The position numbers were made by a program, and so were the translations under genes. From Staphylococcus shinii (lineage in GTDB: Bacteria; Bacillota; Bacilli; Staphylococcales; Staphylococcaceae), in NCBI RefSeq assembly GCF_017583065.1, contig NZ_JAGEVL010000003.1:62001-126000 (forward strand): a stretch of 64,000 nt of DNA. The letters are read 5' to 3'. Below the pieces are notes generated by a model. That model ran no database searches. It was not told the origin of the DNA and worked only from the letters and a program-made list of their open reading frames with translations. This document shows, one piece after another, positions 1 through 9,138 of the stretch; within the stretch, counting starts at the first letter, position 1, and each line of letters starts with the position of its first letter.

Positions 1-271
1 CTTGTTGATTCATGTTGTTATTCATTTGTCCCATCTGCTCGTTCATTGACATGTCCTGTTGATTCATGTTGTTATTCATTTGTCCCATCTGCTCGTTCAT
101 TGACATGTCTTGTTGATTCATATTGTTATTCATTTGTCCCATCTGTCCGTTCATTGACATGTCCTGTTGGTTCATGTTGTTATTTGTTGTTGTATTGGCT
201 TGAGCTGATCCTGCTCCTAAAAATAGACTTGTCGCTAATACTGATGAAATCATTAATACTTTATTATTCAT
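1..271 (-). CDS. Secreted Met/Gln/Asn-rich tandem-repeat protein (3' part missing)
   Basis: An open frame on the minus strand starts at ATG 271-269 after a strong ribosome site (GGGGTGGAG) and runs off the left edge without a stop. The first 26 residues form a typical signal peptide ending SAQA. The rest consists of near-identical 18-residue (54-bp) units, MNQQDMSMNEQMGQMNNN, with about three visible. Units differ by one residue (G for E in the first) and by silent changes. The protein is therefore exported and extremely rich in Met, Gln and Asn, with no Cys in the visible part. The frame on the opposite strand over the same bases is a shadow of the repeat. I do not recognise the family. MxxxMxM spacing resembles methionine-rich copper-binding segments, which is only a hypothesis. 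Repeat number beyond the edge is unknown. Confidence 0.8.
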   Translation of the reverse strand, partial: MNNKVLMISSVLATSLFLGAGSAQANTTTNNNMNQQDMSMNGQMGQMNNNMNQQDMSMNEQMGQMNNNMNQQDMSMNEQMGQMNNNMNQQ

Positions 272-462
272 AAATCTCCACCCCTTTTTTAATATTTTAT
301 GAATGATTCTTGTTGTGTGTTTCTTCTTAATCTTACGCTTAAAAACAAAAGACTGTTTTACTGACAATAAAACTAATTGTTTTGCGTAATGCCCCCTTTT
401 TATTCTACTTACTAAAACATACGTATTTTTACTATTATAAGTTCACTTTTTATAAAAATTAT

Positions 463-1083
463 TTAAACTAAATGAAAATATTCTTCTAACGTAAGGTTAG
501 TATTTTTCATTTTTTTCGCATCTTTTTTCCCTAAATACCTTAAATGCCACGGTTCGTACATAAATTGGGTAATGTGTTCTTTACCTTTAGGATACCGAAT
601 AATAAAGCCATAATGATGAGCGTTATCTTCCAACCATTCACTCTCTTTAGTATATTGAAACAGTTCCTTAGCTGATTCATGTAACCCTGGAGTAGCAACA
701 TCAAAAGCAAGACCAGTCTGATGTTCAGAAAATCCAGGTTTTGCGCTATATAGTTGCGCTTTTTTTAAACCATCACGTTGCACATATATATTAAACAATC
801 GCATCTGTTTAAAATACGAACGAAAACCGCTTATAATAATCAATCGAAGCCCTTGTTTATTTGCATCATTAATCATTATCTTTAAAGCGTTTAGCGCTTT
901 CAATTTTGGAAATGGCGTATAAAATGGAGAAATTTTATAGTCTTTATTTACGATAATATGACTATTAAAATAATACGCTCCGTTCTTTTTTATAATAGTA
1001 TTATCATAGCCTTTTTGTTTTTTATTTAAGAAATAAATTATTAAGATTAAAATTACAACTAACCATGGGATTACTTTTCTCAT
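463..1083 (-). CDS. Membrane-anchored D-alanyl-D-alanine carboxypeptidase, VanY/M15B family
   Basis: The 206-residue protein has one N-terminal membrane segment (about residues 5-19) and an extracellular zinc peptidase domain. It carries the M15B signatures: SGFRSY near residue 85, SEHQTGLAFD with the zinc ligands H121 and D128, and EPWHLRYLG with the catalytic E177 and third ligand H180. Family members trim the terminal D-Ala from peptidoglycan stem peptides. All key residues are present, so it should be active. It is not accompanied by other van genes, so a role in ordinary wall maturation is more likely than glycopeptide resistance. It is a single gene, read on the minus strand and facing away from katA. 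Confidence 0.85.
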   Translation of the reverse strand: MRKVIPWLVVILILIIYFLNKKQKGYDNTIIKKNGAYYFNSHIIVNKDYKISPFYTPFPKLKALNALKIMINDANKQGLRLIIISGFRSYFKQMRLFNIYVQRDGLKKAQLYSAKPGFSEHQTGLAFDVATPGLHESAKELFQYTKESEWLEDNAHHYGFIIRYPKGKEHITQFMYEPWHLRYLGKKDAKKMKNTNLTLEEYFHLV

Positions 1084-1378
1084 ATACTCATCCTTCTCAC
1101 CACATATTTTTATAAAACATACTTCTTGTAACCTTCAGTTTACAAATCTTAGCTTTCATTTTTAAACTGAATTTACCCTAGCGCTATTTCAATTTATGTT
1201 TTAAGAACTATAAATGACTCCATATTTGCATCATTGACAGACTAATACCCCAAAATATTTCACCATTATTTGTTCAATAACATTACATTTAATAAAATGA
1301 TAAATCAATTAAAAACTCAAAACATAAAATTACACATAAAAATTGAGCTTGATATTATAAACTATAAATTTCATTTAT

Positions 1379-1393
1379 AGATAAGTATTATCA
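1379..1393. promoter_or_regulatory. Fur-like site
   Basis: AGATAAGTATTATCA matches the TGATAATnATTATCA Fur consensus at 12 of 14 specified positions. S. aureus katA is known to respond to both iron and peroxide, so a Fur-family site here is plausible. It is unproven. Confidence 0.45.
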
Positions 1394-1453
1394 ATTAAAA
1401 TGATTTTTTGAGTAAAAAACTATGTACTTTAGCAAATTTTCAGCTATAATAAA

Positions 1454-1468
1454 TTATAATAATTATAA
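1454..1468. promoter_or_regulatory. PerR box of katA
   Basis: TTATAATAATTATAA is a perfect match to the 7-1-7 PerR operator consensus. It begins 4 bp after a TATAAT hexamer (1445-1450), so bound PerR would block the katA promoter until peroxide inactivates it. Confidence 0.85.
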
Positions 1469-1718
1469 AAAGATATTAATTATAATTAACTTCATAGTTT
1501 TGGAGGTGTATTGATTGTTTGAAAAAAACAATATATTCCAAGCTTTAAATTAGAGTCATAAAACAAAACTAAATATGCTTTTAATTATTGAAAATTTTAT
1601 ACATAAATATTACTTATTATAAATTTGAATGACTGAGTCCAAGCATTATTTACTGGAAAAGATCCAAATTTATTTATTTGATAATAAAAATATGGTTAAA
1701 AATAAAGGAGATTAAATT

Positions 1719-3200
1719 ATGAATAAAAAGTTAACAGGGCTATTTGGAGCGCCTGTATCAGATAGAGAAAATAGTATGACTGCTGGTCCAAGAGGCCCTT
1801 TATTAATGCAGGACATTTATTTCCTTGAACAAATGGCACACTTTGATAGAGAAGTGATTCCAGAACGTCGAATGCATGCTAAAGGATCAGGTGCATTTGG
1901 TACATTTACAGTAACAAATGATATAACAAAATATACATGTGCAAGTATCTTTGCTGAAATCGGTAAACAAACAGAAATGTTTGCACGATTTTCAACTGTA
2001 GCAGGCGAACGTGGTGCAGGCGACGCAGAACGAGATATTAGAGGATTTGCTTTGAAGTTTTATACAGAGGAAGGTAACTGGGACTTAGTTGGTAATAATA
2101 CGCCAGTATTCTTCTTTAGAGACCCTAAATTATTCCCAAGTTTAAACCACGTGGTTAAACGTAATCCAAAAACAAATATGAAAGACCCACAAGCAAATTG
2201 GGATTTCTGGACCTTATTACCAGAAGCGTTACACCAAATTACAATCTTAATGACAGATCGTGGCATTCCTAAAGGTTTTAGAAATATGCATGGCTTTGGT
2301 TCTCATACATATTCTATGTATAACGATAAAGGCGAACGTTTTTGGGTTAAATTCCATCATAGAACACAACAAGGTATAGAGAACTATTCTGCAGAAGAAG
2401 CCGAACAAGTGATAGCTAAAGATAGAGATTCTTCTCAAAGAGACTTATTTAACAACATTGAACAAGGCAATTTCCCTAAATGGAAAATGTACATCCAAGT
2501 AATGACAGAAGAACAAGCCCGTAATCATAAAGATAATCCATTTGATTTAACTAAAGTCTGGTATAAGGACGAATATCCATTGATTGAGGTTGGTGAGTTT
2601 GAATTAAATCGAAACCCTGAAAATTATTTCCAAGATGTTGAACAAGCTGCATTTGCGCCAACAAATATCGTCCCAGGTTTAGATTTCTCACCAGACAAAA
2701 TGTTACAAGGTAGACTGTTTTCATATGGAGATACTCAAAGATACCGTTTAGGCGTTAACCATTGGCAAATTCCAGTTAATCAACCTAAAGGTGTTAGCAT
2801 GGAAAACATATGTCCATTTAGTAGAGATGGGCAAATGCGTATCTTAGATAATAACCAAGGTGCTAGTACACATTATTATCCAAATAGTAACGGTGCATTC
2901 GAAGATCAACCGCAATACAAAAAACCAGCTTTAGATATTCAAGGGCAAGCATACGAATATGACTTTCGTGAAGATGACGATAATTATTTTGAACAACCTG
3001 GTAAATTATTCCGTTTATTGTCATATGAAGAACAACAAACATTATTTAAAAATACTGCAAATGAAATGAGTCCCGTTACAGACGCATTGAAGCACCGCCA
3101 CATAAGACATTGCTATAAAGCCGATCCAGCATATGGTCAAGGTGTAGCCGAAGCTATGGGCATTGATATTAATGGAGTAGACTTAGATGTCGCGGACTAA
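1719..3200 (+). CDS. katA: Catalase KatA (small-subunit, haem)
   Basis: This is a 493-residue monofunctional catalase that degrades H2O2 to water and oxygen in the cytoplasm. Catalytic H53 (in ERRMHAKG) and N126 (in [10 protein letters not shown]) are present, as is the proximal haem-tyrosine motif RLFSYGDTQ in the C-terminal half. The N-terminus ([23 protein letters not shown]) is close to S. aureus KatA as I recall it, split here as [11 protein letters not shown] and [12 protein letters not shown]. It is about a dozen residues shorter than the S. aureus protein, mainly at the C-terminus. The start ATG follows AAAGGAGATTAA. A perfect PerR box and a Fur-like site lie upstream. The small PH-domain gene begins 22 bp after its stop and is probably co-transcribed. 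Confidence 0.95.
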   Translation: MNKKLTGLFGAPVSDRENSMTAGPRGPLLMQDIYFLEQMAHFDREVIPERRMHAKGSGAFGTFTVTNDITKYTCASIFAEIGKQTEMFARFSTVAGERGAGDAERDIRGFALKFYTEEGNWDLVGNNTPVFFFRDPKLFPSLNHVVKRNPKTNMKDPQANWDFWTLLPEALHQITILMTDRGIPKGFRNMHGFGSHTYSMYNDKGERFWVKFHHRTQQGIENYSAEEAEQVIAKDRDSSQRDLFNNIEQGNFPKWKMYIQVMTEEQARNHKDNPFDLTKVWYKDEYPLIEVGEFELNRNPENYFQDVEQAAFAPTNIVPGLDFSPDKMLQGRLFSYGDTQRYRLGVNHWQIPVNQPKGVSMENICPFSRDGQMRILDNNQGASTHYYPNSNGAFEDQPQYKKPALDIQGQAYEYDFREDDDNYFEQPGKLFRLLSYEEQQTLFKNTANEMSPVTDALKHRHIRHCYKADPAYGQGVAEAMGIDINGVDLDVAD

Positions 3201-3222
3201 TATACAAGGAAAAGGTGATTAT

Positions 3223-3549
3223 ATGATATTAGATAACGTAAATCCAGAAGATTTATTTCCAACTGAGAAAAAAGGTCCTGCCATTTTAGGGAAAATGGAA
3301 TACCCTATTAATGGTATTGTAAAAACGTATGATGCTGCATACATTGCAACAAATGAACGCCTTATCTTAAATGTAGATATGGATGGTCAATTTTACTATA
3401 GAAATATCCGTTATGACGAATTAGAAGATGTTCAATTAGATAATGATACGCTAACAATGCGTTTTAGTATTGGTACATTTCCAATTACAAATTTAAATAA
3501 CAATGACGCCGAACAATTCATAAATTATATTGAAACTAAGCGTACTTAA
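3223..3549 (+). CDS. Small bacterial PH-domain-like protein
   Basis: The protein has 108 residues. I chose ATG 3223 because it follows AAAGGTGATT at good spacing; an in-frame ATG 36 bp upstream lies inside the end of katA and lacks a ribosome site. There is no signal peptide or membrane segment. The sequence alternates beta-strand-like stretches (VKTYDAAYIATNERLIL, FYYRNIRYDELEDV, LTMRFSIGTFPI) and ends in a helix. This is the layout of the bacterial PH/YvbH-like domain, in which AYIATNERLIL is typical. Its function is unknown. The position directly behind katA suggests shared transcription up to the terminator at 3552. Confidence 0.75.
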   Translation: MILDNVNPEDLFPTEKKGPAILGKMEYPINGIVKTYDAAYIATNERLILNVDMDGQFYYRNIRYDELEDVQLDNDTLTMRFSIGTFPITNLNNNDAEQFINYIETKRT

Positions 3550-3551
3550 AC

Positions 3552-3600
3552 AAAAAAGGATGACTTCTACAAAGATTGAGTAGAAGTCATCCCTTTTTAT
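3552..3600. terminator. Bidirectional terminator between PH-domain gene and allB
   Basis: A perfect 13-bp stem (3558-3570 with 3580-3592) and 9-nt loop is flanked by an A-run on the left and a T-run on the right. It can therefore end transcription from both converging genes. Confidence 0.9.
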
Positions 3601-3605
3601 TAAGA

Positions 3606-4967
3606 TTAAATAAATTGCCCGGTACGTTTTTCTGAAATACCAGTTTTTTGATTGTAAATTTCTTCGCCTCTTAAAATAGTTTGCGTTACTTGCGCGCCAA
3701 TTTCACGACCAATATAAGGGCTCATCTTATTTCGATATGCTAAATCTTCTGCTGTTAAAGTATATGGCGCATTCGGTTTGATTAATACAAAATCTGCATC
3801 TTTTCCAACTGCTATGCTACCTTTTGCTTTCAATCCAAAACGTTTGGCAGGTGCTGTAGCAATAATATCTGCAAATTTATTTAATGACATATTACGTTTT
3901 TGAACACCTTCATCAAATAAAATATCAACATTATTTTGTAACCCAGCTATACCGCCCCATGCTTCAAAAGCATTATCTGTATCTTTTAAGTCGGGTGTAC
4001 AAGGAGAGTGATCGGAAGTAACAAATCCAATATCACCATTTAGCACGCGATTCCACATACCTTCTAAGCGTGATTTTTCTCTGATTGGCGGAGAACATTT
4101 TACGACTGGACCAATGTCATCTAATTCTTCCTTGTAGAAGTAAAGATAATGTGTACATGTTTCACATGAAATATCTACACCCTCTTGTTGAGCTTTGATA
4201 ATTTCATCTACACCTTCTTCACAAGCAACATGTACAATATGTACACGACAACCAGTTTCTTTTGCAAATAAGATAATCTTACGAATTGGCTCAACTTCAG
4301 TAAATACTGGTCTACTATCGACATATGCACTTAAAGTTGTTTCACCATTAGCTTTAGCAATTTCACCTAAACGGTCAGTGATTGTTGCATTTTCAGCATG
4401 AATAGAAAGTAATTTACCAGTTTTAGCAATTTGTTTCATACCTTCATATAATGAATAATCATCCACATTTTCAAAGTCACCTTCTATTGAACGATCACCA
4501 CATGTTGCTAAAAACGCTTTATATGCTACGACACCCGCTTCATCTAACTCTTGAATACCGCCGTTTAAGTTATATGGTACTAAACCGCCATAACTCGCAA
4601 CATCAACTGATAATTCATCTTTACCAGCATCAAATTTTGCTTGAATAGAAGCTTGATCAGTTGTTGCAGGCACTTGATTTAAAGGCATTTCAATAAATGA
4701 CGTTACGCCACCTTTTGCTGCTGCGCGTGTACCAGTAACATAACCTTCCCAGCTATCACGATAACCGCCGCCTGGTTCAGTAATATGCACATGTGCGTCT
4801 ACCATTCCTGGCGATACGATTTGGTTCTGAGCGTCAATAACTTGTTCAGCTTCACCTAAATCTTGACCAATAGCAGCAATCTTGCCATCTTTAACACCGA
4901 TTTCTACATTTTGCTGACTATCTTCTAAAATGACTAATCCATTTTTTAAAATTAAATCATATTTCAT
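3606..4967 (-). CDS. allB: Allantoinase
   Basis: This 453-residue amidohydrolase opens the hydantoin ring of allantoin to give allantoate, the first step in using purine-derived ureides as nitrogen source. Metal-binding signatures are visible: DAHVHITEPG (H59, H61), the presumed carboxylated lysine K150 in VVAYKAFL, SIHAEN, VHIVHVACEEG and the late Asp in TSDHSPC. Length and motifs fit AllB rather than dihydroorotase. The start codon overlaps the end of the allantoin permease gene by 11 bp (AAGGAGTGAACTATAATG), so the two are translationally coupled. No allantoate amidohydrolase lies in the window, so later steps must be encoded elsewhere. Confidence 0.93.
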   Translation of the reverse strand: MKYDLILKNGLVILEDSQQNVEIGVKDGKIAAIGQDLGEAEQVIDAQNQIVSPGMVDAHVHITEPGGGYRDSWEGYVTGTRAAAKGGVTSFIEMPLNQVPATTDQASIQAKFDAGKDELSVDVASYGGLVPYNLNGGIQELDEAGVVAYKAFLATCGDRSIEGDFENVDDYSLYEGMKQIAKTGKLLSIHAENATITDRLGEIAKANGETTLSAYVDSRPVFTEVEPIRKIILFAKETGCRVHIVHVACEEGVDEIIKAQQEGVDISCETCTHYLYFYKEELDDIGPVVKCSPPIREKSRLEGMWNRVLNGDIGFVTSDHSPCTPDLKDTDNAFEAWGGIAGLQNNVDILFDEGVQKRNMSLNKFADIIATAPAKRFGLKAKGSIAVGKDADFVLIKPNAPYTLTAEDLAYRNKMSPYIGREIGAQVTQTILRGEEIYNQKTGISEKRTGQFI

Positions 4968-6447
4968 TATAGTTCACTCCTTCTTGTTTTTTTGAAAATA
5001 ATTTAACTGAATGGTGTAAAACAATATAAACTAAACTAGATATAAAGAATCCAATAAACCATGAAAAATCAGAAATTACTTTAAATGCTGGTAAGAATCC
5101 TAGTAATGAAATAACCACGCCTACTATTGTTGCAATGTAAGCAGAAATATTAACTCTTTGTATTTTTATATCTTTATCATGTAAATCAAAATACAATTTA
5201 TCAATATCAATACGACATTTAGATACTAGGTAGAAATGTACTATCATTACACCTGCAACAGGCCCAAGTATTGCACCAATAGCATTTAAGAATAAAAAGA
5301 TACTATCCTCATTTTCCATCATTTTCCATGGCATAATAACAACACTTAATACAGAAGCAATAACTACGCCACGTTTATAATTAATCCATTTAGGTAACAG
5401 CGCACTTAATTGATACGCAGCTGGTATAATATTACTCGTTGCATTCGTAGAAATGGTCGTCATTAATAGCACCCCTGTCGATATCAAGATTGCCCAGAAA
5501 TTACTCCATTCATTAATAATCGTTAAAATATTCCACTCTTGATGACCTAAGTAAATAGAACCACCAATAATAATAAATACACTAGCAATCGCAAATAACA
5601 CATGCGCAACTACTATGCCAGAAATCTGACCAATAATTTGTGTTTTAGTAGATTTAGCATTTTGTGTAAAATCAGATACACTTGAACCTGGTCCAGCCCA
5701 AACACCTAATAAAGAGTTGAAGATTAAAATAAATGATAAAATGGCTGGATATATAATACCGTCTGTTTTCGTTGATATTTCATAGTTCATGATATTACTG
5801 AAACCACCAGCAACAGTCACACCCCATATTGCCATGCCACCAAATACAATGTAAATTAGTGGATTTAAAATAGCAGTGAATTTGTTCAGTATGTCACCAC
5901 CACCAAATCCAATCGCAAAACTAATTGCCCAAAAGATTAAAAATGCAATTAATCCTGGTACTGAAATACCTAAAATCGAAACGCCGCTTCCAATATTTTC
6001 AAATCCTGGAAAAATCTTATTTAATAAAATTAATAGCGCTTGAGAACCAGCAAATGTTTGTAAACCAAACCATGCAATACCGGCTACAACACCACGTAAA
6101 ACGCCAGGCAATTTAGCGCCGATGTCTCCATATGTATCACGTAATTGCATTGCGAAGGGTATACCGTATTTAGAACCGGCATATCCATTTGAAACGAGTA
6201 ATAACGCAATAACAAATGAACTTAAAATCAATGCAAATATGACTTGTAATGGCGATAGACCTATTAATAGAAAACCACCTACCGCTGTATAGTTAGGTAT
6301 ATTATGAACAGCACCCATCCATAAAGTGAAAAAGTTGAATGCAGAATTATTTCGTTGAGCTGATGTCTTAGGCATTATATCTTTATTATAACCACGCTTT
6401 TCAAAGAAAGCTTGATTATAAGCCGCTTCATTCCCCTGTCTTTCCAT
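4957..6447 (-). CDS. pucI: Allantoin permease, NCS1 family (PucI-like)
   Basis: The 496-residue membrane protein has about 12 transmembrane segments. It shows the NCS1 nucleobase/ureide symporter pattern: NFFTLWMGAVHNIPNYTAVGG near residue 40 (quoted in part: LWMGAVHNIPNYTAVGG) and GIAWFGLQTFAGSQAL around residue 125. It sits upstream of, and overlaps, allantoinase, so allantoin is the likely substrate, taken up with Na+ or H+. The ATG follows AAAGGAGATAAATAG. The promoter region shared with divergent pucR contains a cre-like site and an 8-11-8 inverted repeat. Confidence 0.9.
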   Translation of the reverse strand: MERQGNEAAYNQAFFEKRGYNKDIMPKTSAQRNNSAFNFFTLWMGAVHNIPNYTAVGGFLLIGLSPLQVIFALILSSFVIALLLVSNGYAGSKYGIPFAMQLRDTYGDIGAKLPGVLRGVVAGIAWFGLQTFAGSQALLILLNKIFPGFENIGSGVSILGISVPGLIAFLIFWAISFAIGFGGGDILNKFTAILNPLIYIVFGGMAIWGVTVAGGFSNIMNYEISTKTDGIIYPAILSFILIFNSLLGVWAGPGSSVSDFTQNAKSTKTQIIGQISGIVVAHVLFAIASVFIIIGGSIYLGHQEWNILTIINEWSNFWAILISTGVLLMTTISTNATSNIIPAAYQLSALLPKWINYKRGVVIASVLSVVIMPWKMMENEDSIFLFLNAIGAILGPVAGVMIVHFYLVSKCRIDIDKLYFDLHDKDIKIQRVNISAYIATIVGVVISLLGFLPAFKVISDFSWFIGFFISSLVYIVLHHSVKLFSKKQEGVNYNEI

Positions 6448-6517
6448 CTATTTATCTCCTTTGCTTCAATAGGCTATAACTATCTTAATCAATCTTTAAT
6501 TTACATTTTATTACGTA

Positions 6518-6531
6518 TGTAAGCGTTTTTC
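6518..6531. promoter_or_regulatory. cre-like (CcpA) site upstream of pucI-allB
   Basis: TGTAAGCGTTTTTC matches most of the TGNAANCGNNNNCA core and lies about 70 bp before the pucI start. It suggests carbon catabolite control. The right half is imperfect. Confidence 0.4.
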
Positions 6532-6633
6532 TTTGTTAGTAATGACATATATTGAGTAGAAAGTTATATATTTCGAACAAAATATGTGTATAATAATTTT
6601 TATATAACATTATTTTTGATAAGATTTATAAAA

Positions 6634-6660
6634 TTATAAACGTATTTACGATGTTTATAA
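6634..6660. promoter_or_regulatory. Candidate PucR operator (8-11-8 inverted repeat)
   Basis: TTATAAAC, an 11-nt spacer, and GTTTATAA form a perfect dyad in the divergent pucI/pucR intergenic region. It lies about 100 bp before pucR and 190 bp before pucI. It is the most regular dyad there, hence the best candidate for the binding site of the local activator. Confidence 0.5.
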
Positions 6661-6762
6661 ATATACCACTTGATTAATAAATATACAAATAAACCTATAT
6701 TTGTTCATAAAATATAATAGTATGACTCATAATACAAGAAGACGGAAACGGAGGATTAAACC

Positions 6763-8382
6763 ATGACTACACTTAACGAAATTTTATCCGTTCCTCAGTT
6801 TAAAGAGTTAGAACTGATTAACAAAAACGGAGATTTATCATCAGAAGTTTCAAGCTTAGATATTACTGAAAATAATGATATTAAGCATTTTACTTCTCAA
6901 AATGCTTTTATTCTAACAACTGGCGTATTATTTCAAGACAACCAAGAAGATTTAAAAAGGTTAATTAAAGACTTGCATGATATTAATACAGCTGGTCTTG
7001 GTATAAAAGTTTCAAGGTTTTTACATGAGATAGACAAAGAAGTTATAGAATTTGCAGACAAATTGGGGTTTCCTTTAATAGAAATACCAGAAAGTTGGAA
7101 TTTAGGCGAAATTACACATCAAATTTCATCTTACATTTCAGACTCAGAAACTGGAAAATTAAACTATGCATTACATATACAACAAGAATTAAATCAGCTT
7201 CTCATCAAAGGTCATAGCATTAAGACAATGATTCAACGAATGAGTAAATTACTTGGTGTACCAATCATTCTTTTCGATCCTTTTAAAGCGCCGGAAGCGT
7301 TAAGTCATCATTATGATCAAAATAAACATTTAACTAATGAGCACATCGGTTATTTTCTCAACCATTATCAACAATCAACTATCTATGATAAAAACAAACA
7401 AGTTTTTGAAAACAAAGACCATGTAATCTTCAAAGTTTTGGGATATACGTATTTCCCTTATTATTTAATGGTTTCACAAGTTAATAAATTATCGTATCCA
7501 TTCAGTTTGTTAACCATTGAACAAGTAGTTAGTGTATTGAGTTTCGCACTTTACAAAAACACAAAAATCGAAGAAGCTGAACAAAATGATATTAACCGCT
7601 TTTTTGAAGCACTCGTTAATAATCAAAGCGAGCAAACACTTTCAATCAAAAAGCATAACGATTTACTGAAACGCTATAATATTTTCGATTCTGATTATTA
7701 TCAAATTATCATTTGTGATATTGATTCACCGAATAGCTTAGAAAACAGTTATTATCTCAATGAAAGGTATCAACTGACATTTCGTTGGCTACAATATATG
7801 CTTACCGATCTTGATGATTATATCAGTATTTATAAAATACCAAGTACAAATCGGTTCGCTATTTTATTACAAAATCGTCACGATTATTACTATGACTATC
7901 TTAAACGTCTCCAAAACAGTTATGGAGAACATTTTGAAGGCACGATTTCTTTTGGTATTGGTAATGAAGTTACAGAGTTTACACAAATAGCTTCATCATA
8001 TTTTGAAGCTAACGAGGCATTTGAAAATGGATTGTTGAATGACAAACAAAGTTTCATTTCTTATTATCATTCCAAAGATATTAAAGAACTTTTACAGTTA
8101 ATACCTAAAGAGAAATTACGTCCCTTTATAAAACATACTTTAGGCCCATTGAGCTACCCTAAAACTAAGAAAGACTTAGAATTAAAACAAACATTACAAG
8201 TCTATATGGATAATCAGTGTGATATAACTAAAACTGCAGAAAAGATATATATTCATCGTAATACAGTTAAATATAGAATTAATAAATGTAGCAATTTAAT
8301 TGGAGTGAATATTGAAGACCCAATGCATTCATTAAATATCCGTATCGCTTTATACGTTTCTGACACCACTCAATTTGATTAG
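6763..8382 (+). CDS. pucR: PucR-family purine catabolism regulator
   Basis: This 539-residue regulator has the PucR layout. An N-terminal ligand-sensing domain covers roughly residues 1-125 (with AFILTTGVLF and LGFPLIEIPESW), a GGDEF-like middle region follows, and a C-terminal helix-turn-helix lies at about residues 480-525 (DITKTAEKIYIHRNTVKYRI). The relatives in Bacillus activate uptake and breakdown of allantoin and other ureides. The gene is divergent from pucI-allB, with which it shares a 315-bp control region, so local activation is the simplest reading. The start ATG has a strong site, ACGGAGGATTAAACC. Confidence 0.9.
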   Translation: MTTLNEILSVPQFKELELINKNGDLSSEVSSLDITENNDIKHFTSQNAFILTTGVLFQDNQEDLKRLIKDLHDINTAGLGIKVSRFLHEIDKEVIEFADKLGFPLIEIPESWNLGEITHQISSYISDSETGKLNYALHIQQELNQLLIKGHSIKTMIQRMSKLLGVPIILFDPFKAPEALSHHYDQNKHLTNEHIGYFLNHYQQSTIYDKNKQVFENKDHVIFKVLGYTYFPYYLMVSQVNKLSYPFSLLTIEQVVSVLSFALYKNTKIEEAEQNDINRFFEALVNNQSEQTLSIKKHNDLLKRYNIFDSDYYQIIICDIDSPNSLENSYYLNERYQLTFRWLQYMLTDLDDYISIYKIPSTNRFAILLQNRHDYYYDYLKRLQNSYGEHFEGTISFGIGNEVTEFTQIASSYFEANEAFENGLLNDKQSFISYYHSKDIKELLQLIPKEKLRPFIKHTLGPLSYPKTKKDLELKQTLQVYMDNQCDITKTAEKIYIHRNTVKYRINKCSNLIGVNIEDPMHSLNIRIALYVSDTTQFD

Positions 8383-8454
8383 CCTCCTATAAGGTTATCT
8401 TAACTAAAGACGTGGAGCAGAAACCAAATTTTTTAATTGTTTATCTAAGCTTGC

Positions 8455-8578
8455 GCTCATGCATAAGTCTCACTAAATCAAAACTAATTACAAGAGCTGA
8501 AACTCTTGCATAAGAACCACTAATTTTCAAAAGTGGAAGACCTGAGTAAAAACTCACGTGTGAGAACCACTAACTTAA
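8455..8578. repeat. Three imperfect tandem intergenic repeats
   Basis: Three degenerate units of about 29 bp begin at roughly 8455, 8500 and 8551. Each contains a core like CTCATGCATAAG followed by CCACTAA. A related single unit occurs at 36591-36620. They are non-coding and are followed by the terminator at 8581. Confidence 0.45.
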
Positions 8579-8580
8579 TA

Positions 8581-8615
8581 AAGCCCCCACTCCTTTAAAG
8601 AAGTGGGGGCTTTAC
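8581..8615. terminator. Bidirectional terminator between pucR and grpB-like gene
   Basis: AAGCCCCCACT (8581-8591) pairs with AGTGGGGGCTT (8602-8612) around a 10-nt loop. It lies between two converging genes. Confidence 0.8.
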
Positions 8616-8616
8616 A

Positions 8617-9129
8617 TTATTTCAAATACCAAGTTAATGCATCTTGTTCTAATTTTTTCATAAAAGCATCTTTTCCATCACAATAACTTTGCCTATCATC
8701 AGGAAATTGTTGAGCTAATCGTTCTTTTAATTGTCCGTATTCACGTGCATTCTCTTCATGTTTACGTAAATAATCCCTTACCGCTATGTGACGGTTAATC
8801 TCATTCATATTATCCTGTTGAAATATATGCATATGATGCGTACGTGGATTTCCACCCTTTATAAAAAATCTTCTCCCTGTAATTCCATTTTCTCCCAATG
8901 AAGTATAACCCAGGCTCATCAATACTTCATTATAGTCATCAATTTTTTCTATTTTATTTACTACTACTAACATATCAATAATAGGTTTAGCCTTTAAATT
9001 TTCAACAGCAGTACTCCCAATGTGATGTATTTTAATGACTTCTTCACTTATAATAGCTTCGATGTTTGATTTCTCAATTTCAAATAAAATCGGCCACTGT
9101 TTTTGATAGTGCTGTACTTCAATTTCCAT
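8617..9129 (-). CDS. GrpB family protein (UPF0157)
   Basis: The 170-residue soluble protein has the GrpB/UPF0157 hallmarks: YQKQWPILFEIEK at the N-terminus, IHHIGSTAVENLKAKPIIDMLV around residue 40 (core HIGSTAV and KPIIDMLV), and PRTHHMHIF in the middle. The fold is related to nucleotidyltransferases, but the biochemical role is not settled. I placed the start at ATG 9129, 8 bp behind GGGGGAAGG. The GTG at 9138 lies inside that ribosome site. It stands alone between two terminated units. Confidence 0.88.
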   Translation of the reverse strand: MEIEVQHYQKQWPILFEIEKSNIEAIISEEVIKIHHIGSTAVENLKAKPIIDMLVVVNKIEKIDDYNEVLMSLGYTSLGENGITGRRFFIKGGNPRTHHMHIFQQDNMNEINRHIAVRDYLRKHEENAREYGQLKERLAQQFPDDRQSYCDGKDAFMKKLEQDALTWYLK

Positions 9130-9138
9130 TATAGTCAC

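Larger units (their letters stand above)
1084..1718. other. 635-bp intergenic region with katA control sites
   Basis: No convincing gene lies here. It holds a Fur-like site (1379-1393), a TATAAT-like hexamer at 1445-1450 and a perfect PerR box directly behind it (1454-1468). A ribosome-site-like GGAGGTG at about 1502-1508 is followed only by a three-codon frame that stops at once. The distance from the PerR box to katA implies a leader of roughly 250 nt. Confidence 0.6.

Noticed and set aside
46..273. Plus-strand 75-codon repeat ORF
   Set aside because: It is the complement of the minus-strand secreted repeat protein, which has the signal peptide and ribosome site.
463..1083. VanY of a glycopeptide resistance cluster
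   Set aside because: No vanA, vanH, vanX or two-component genes nearby; the M15B domain alone occurs in normal wall metabolism.
1500..1560. Possible leader peptide after GGAGGTG before katA
   Set aside because: The frame ends after three codons, and later frames lack a start at a proper distance.
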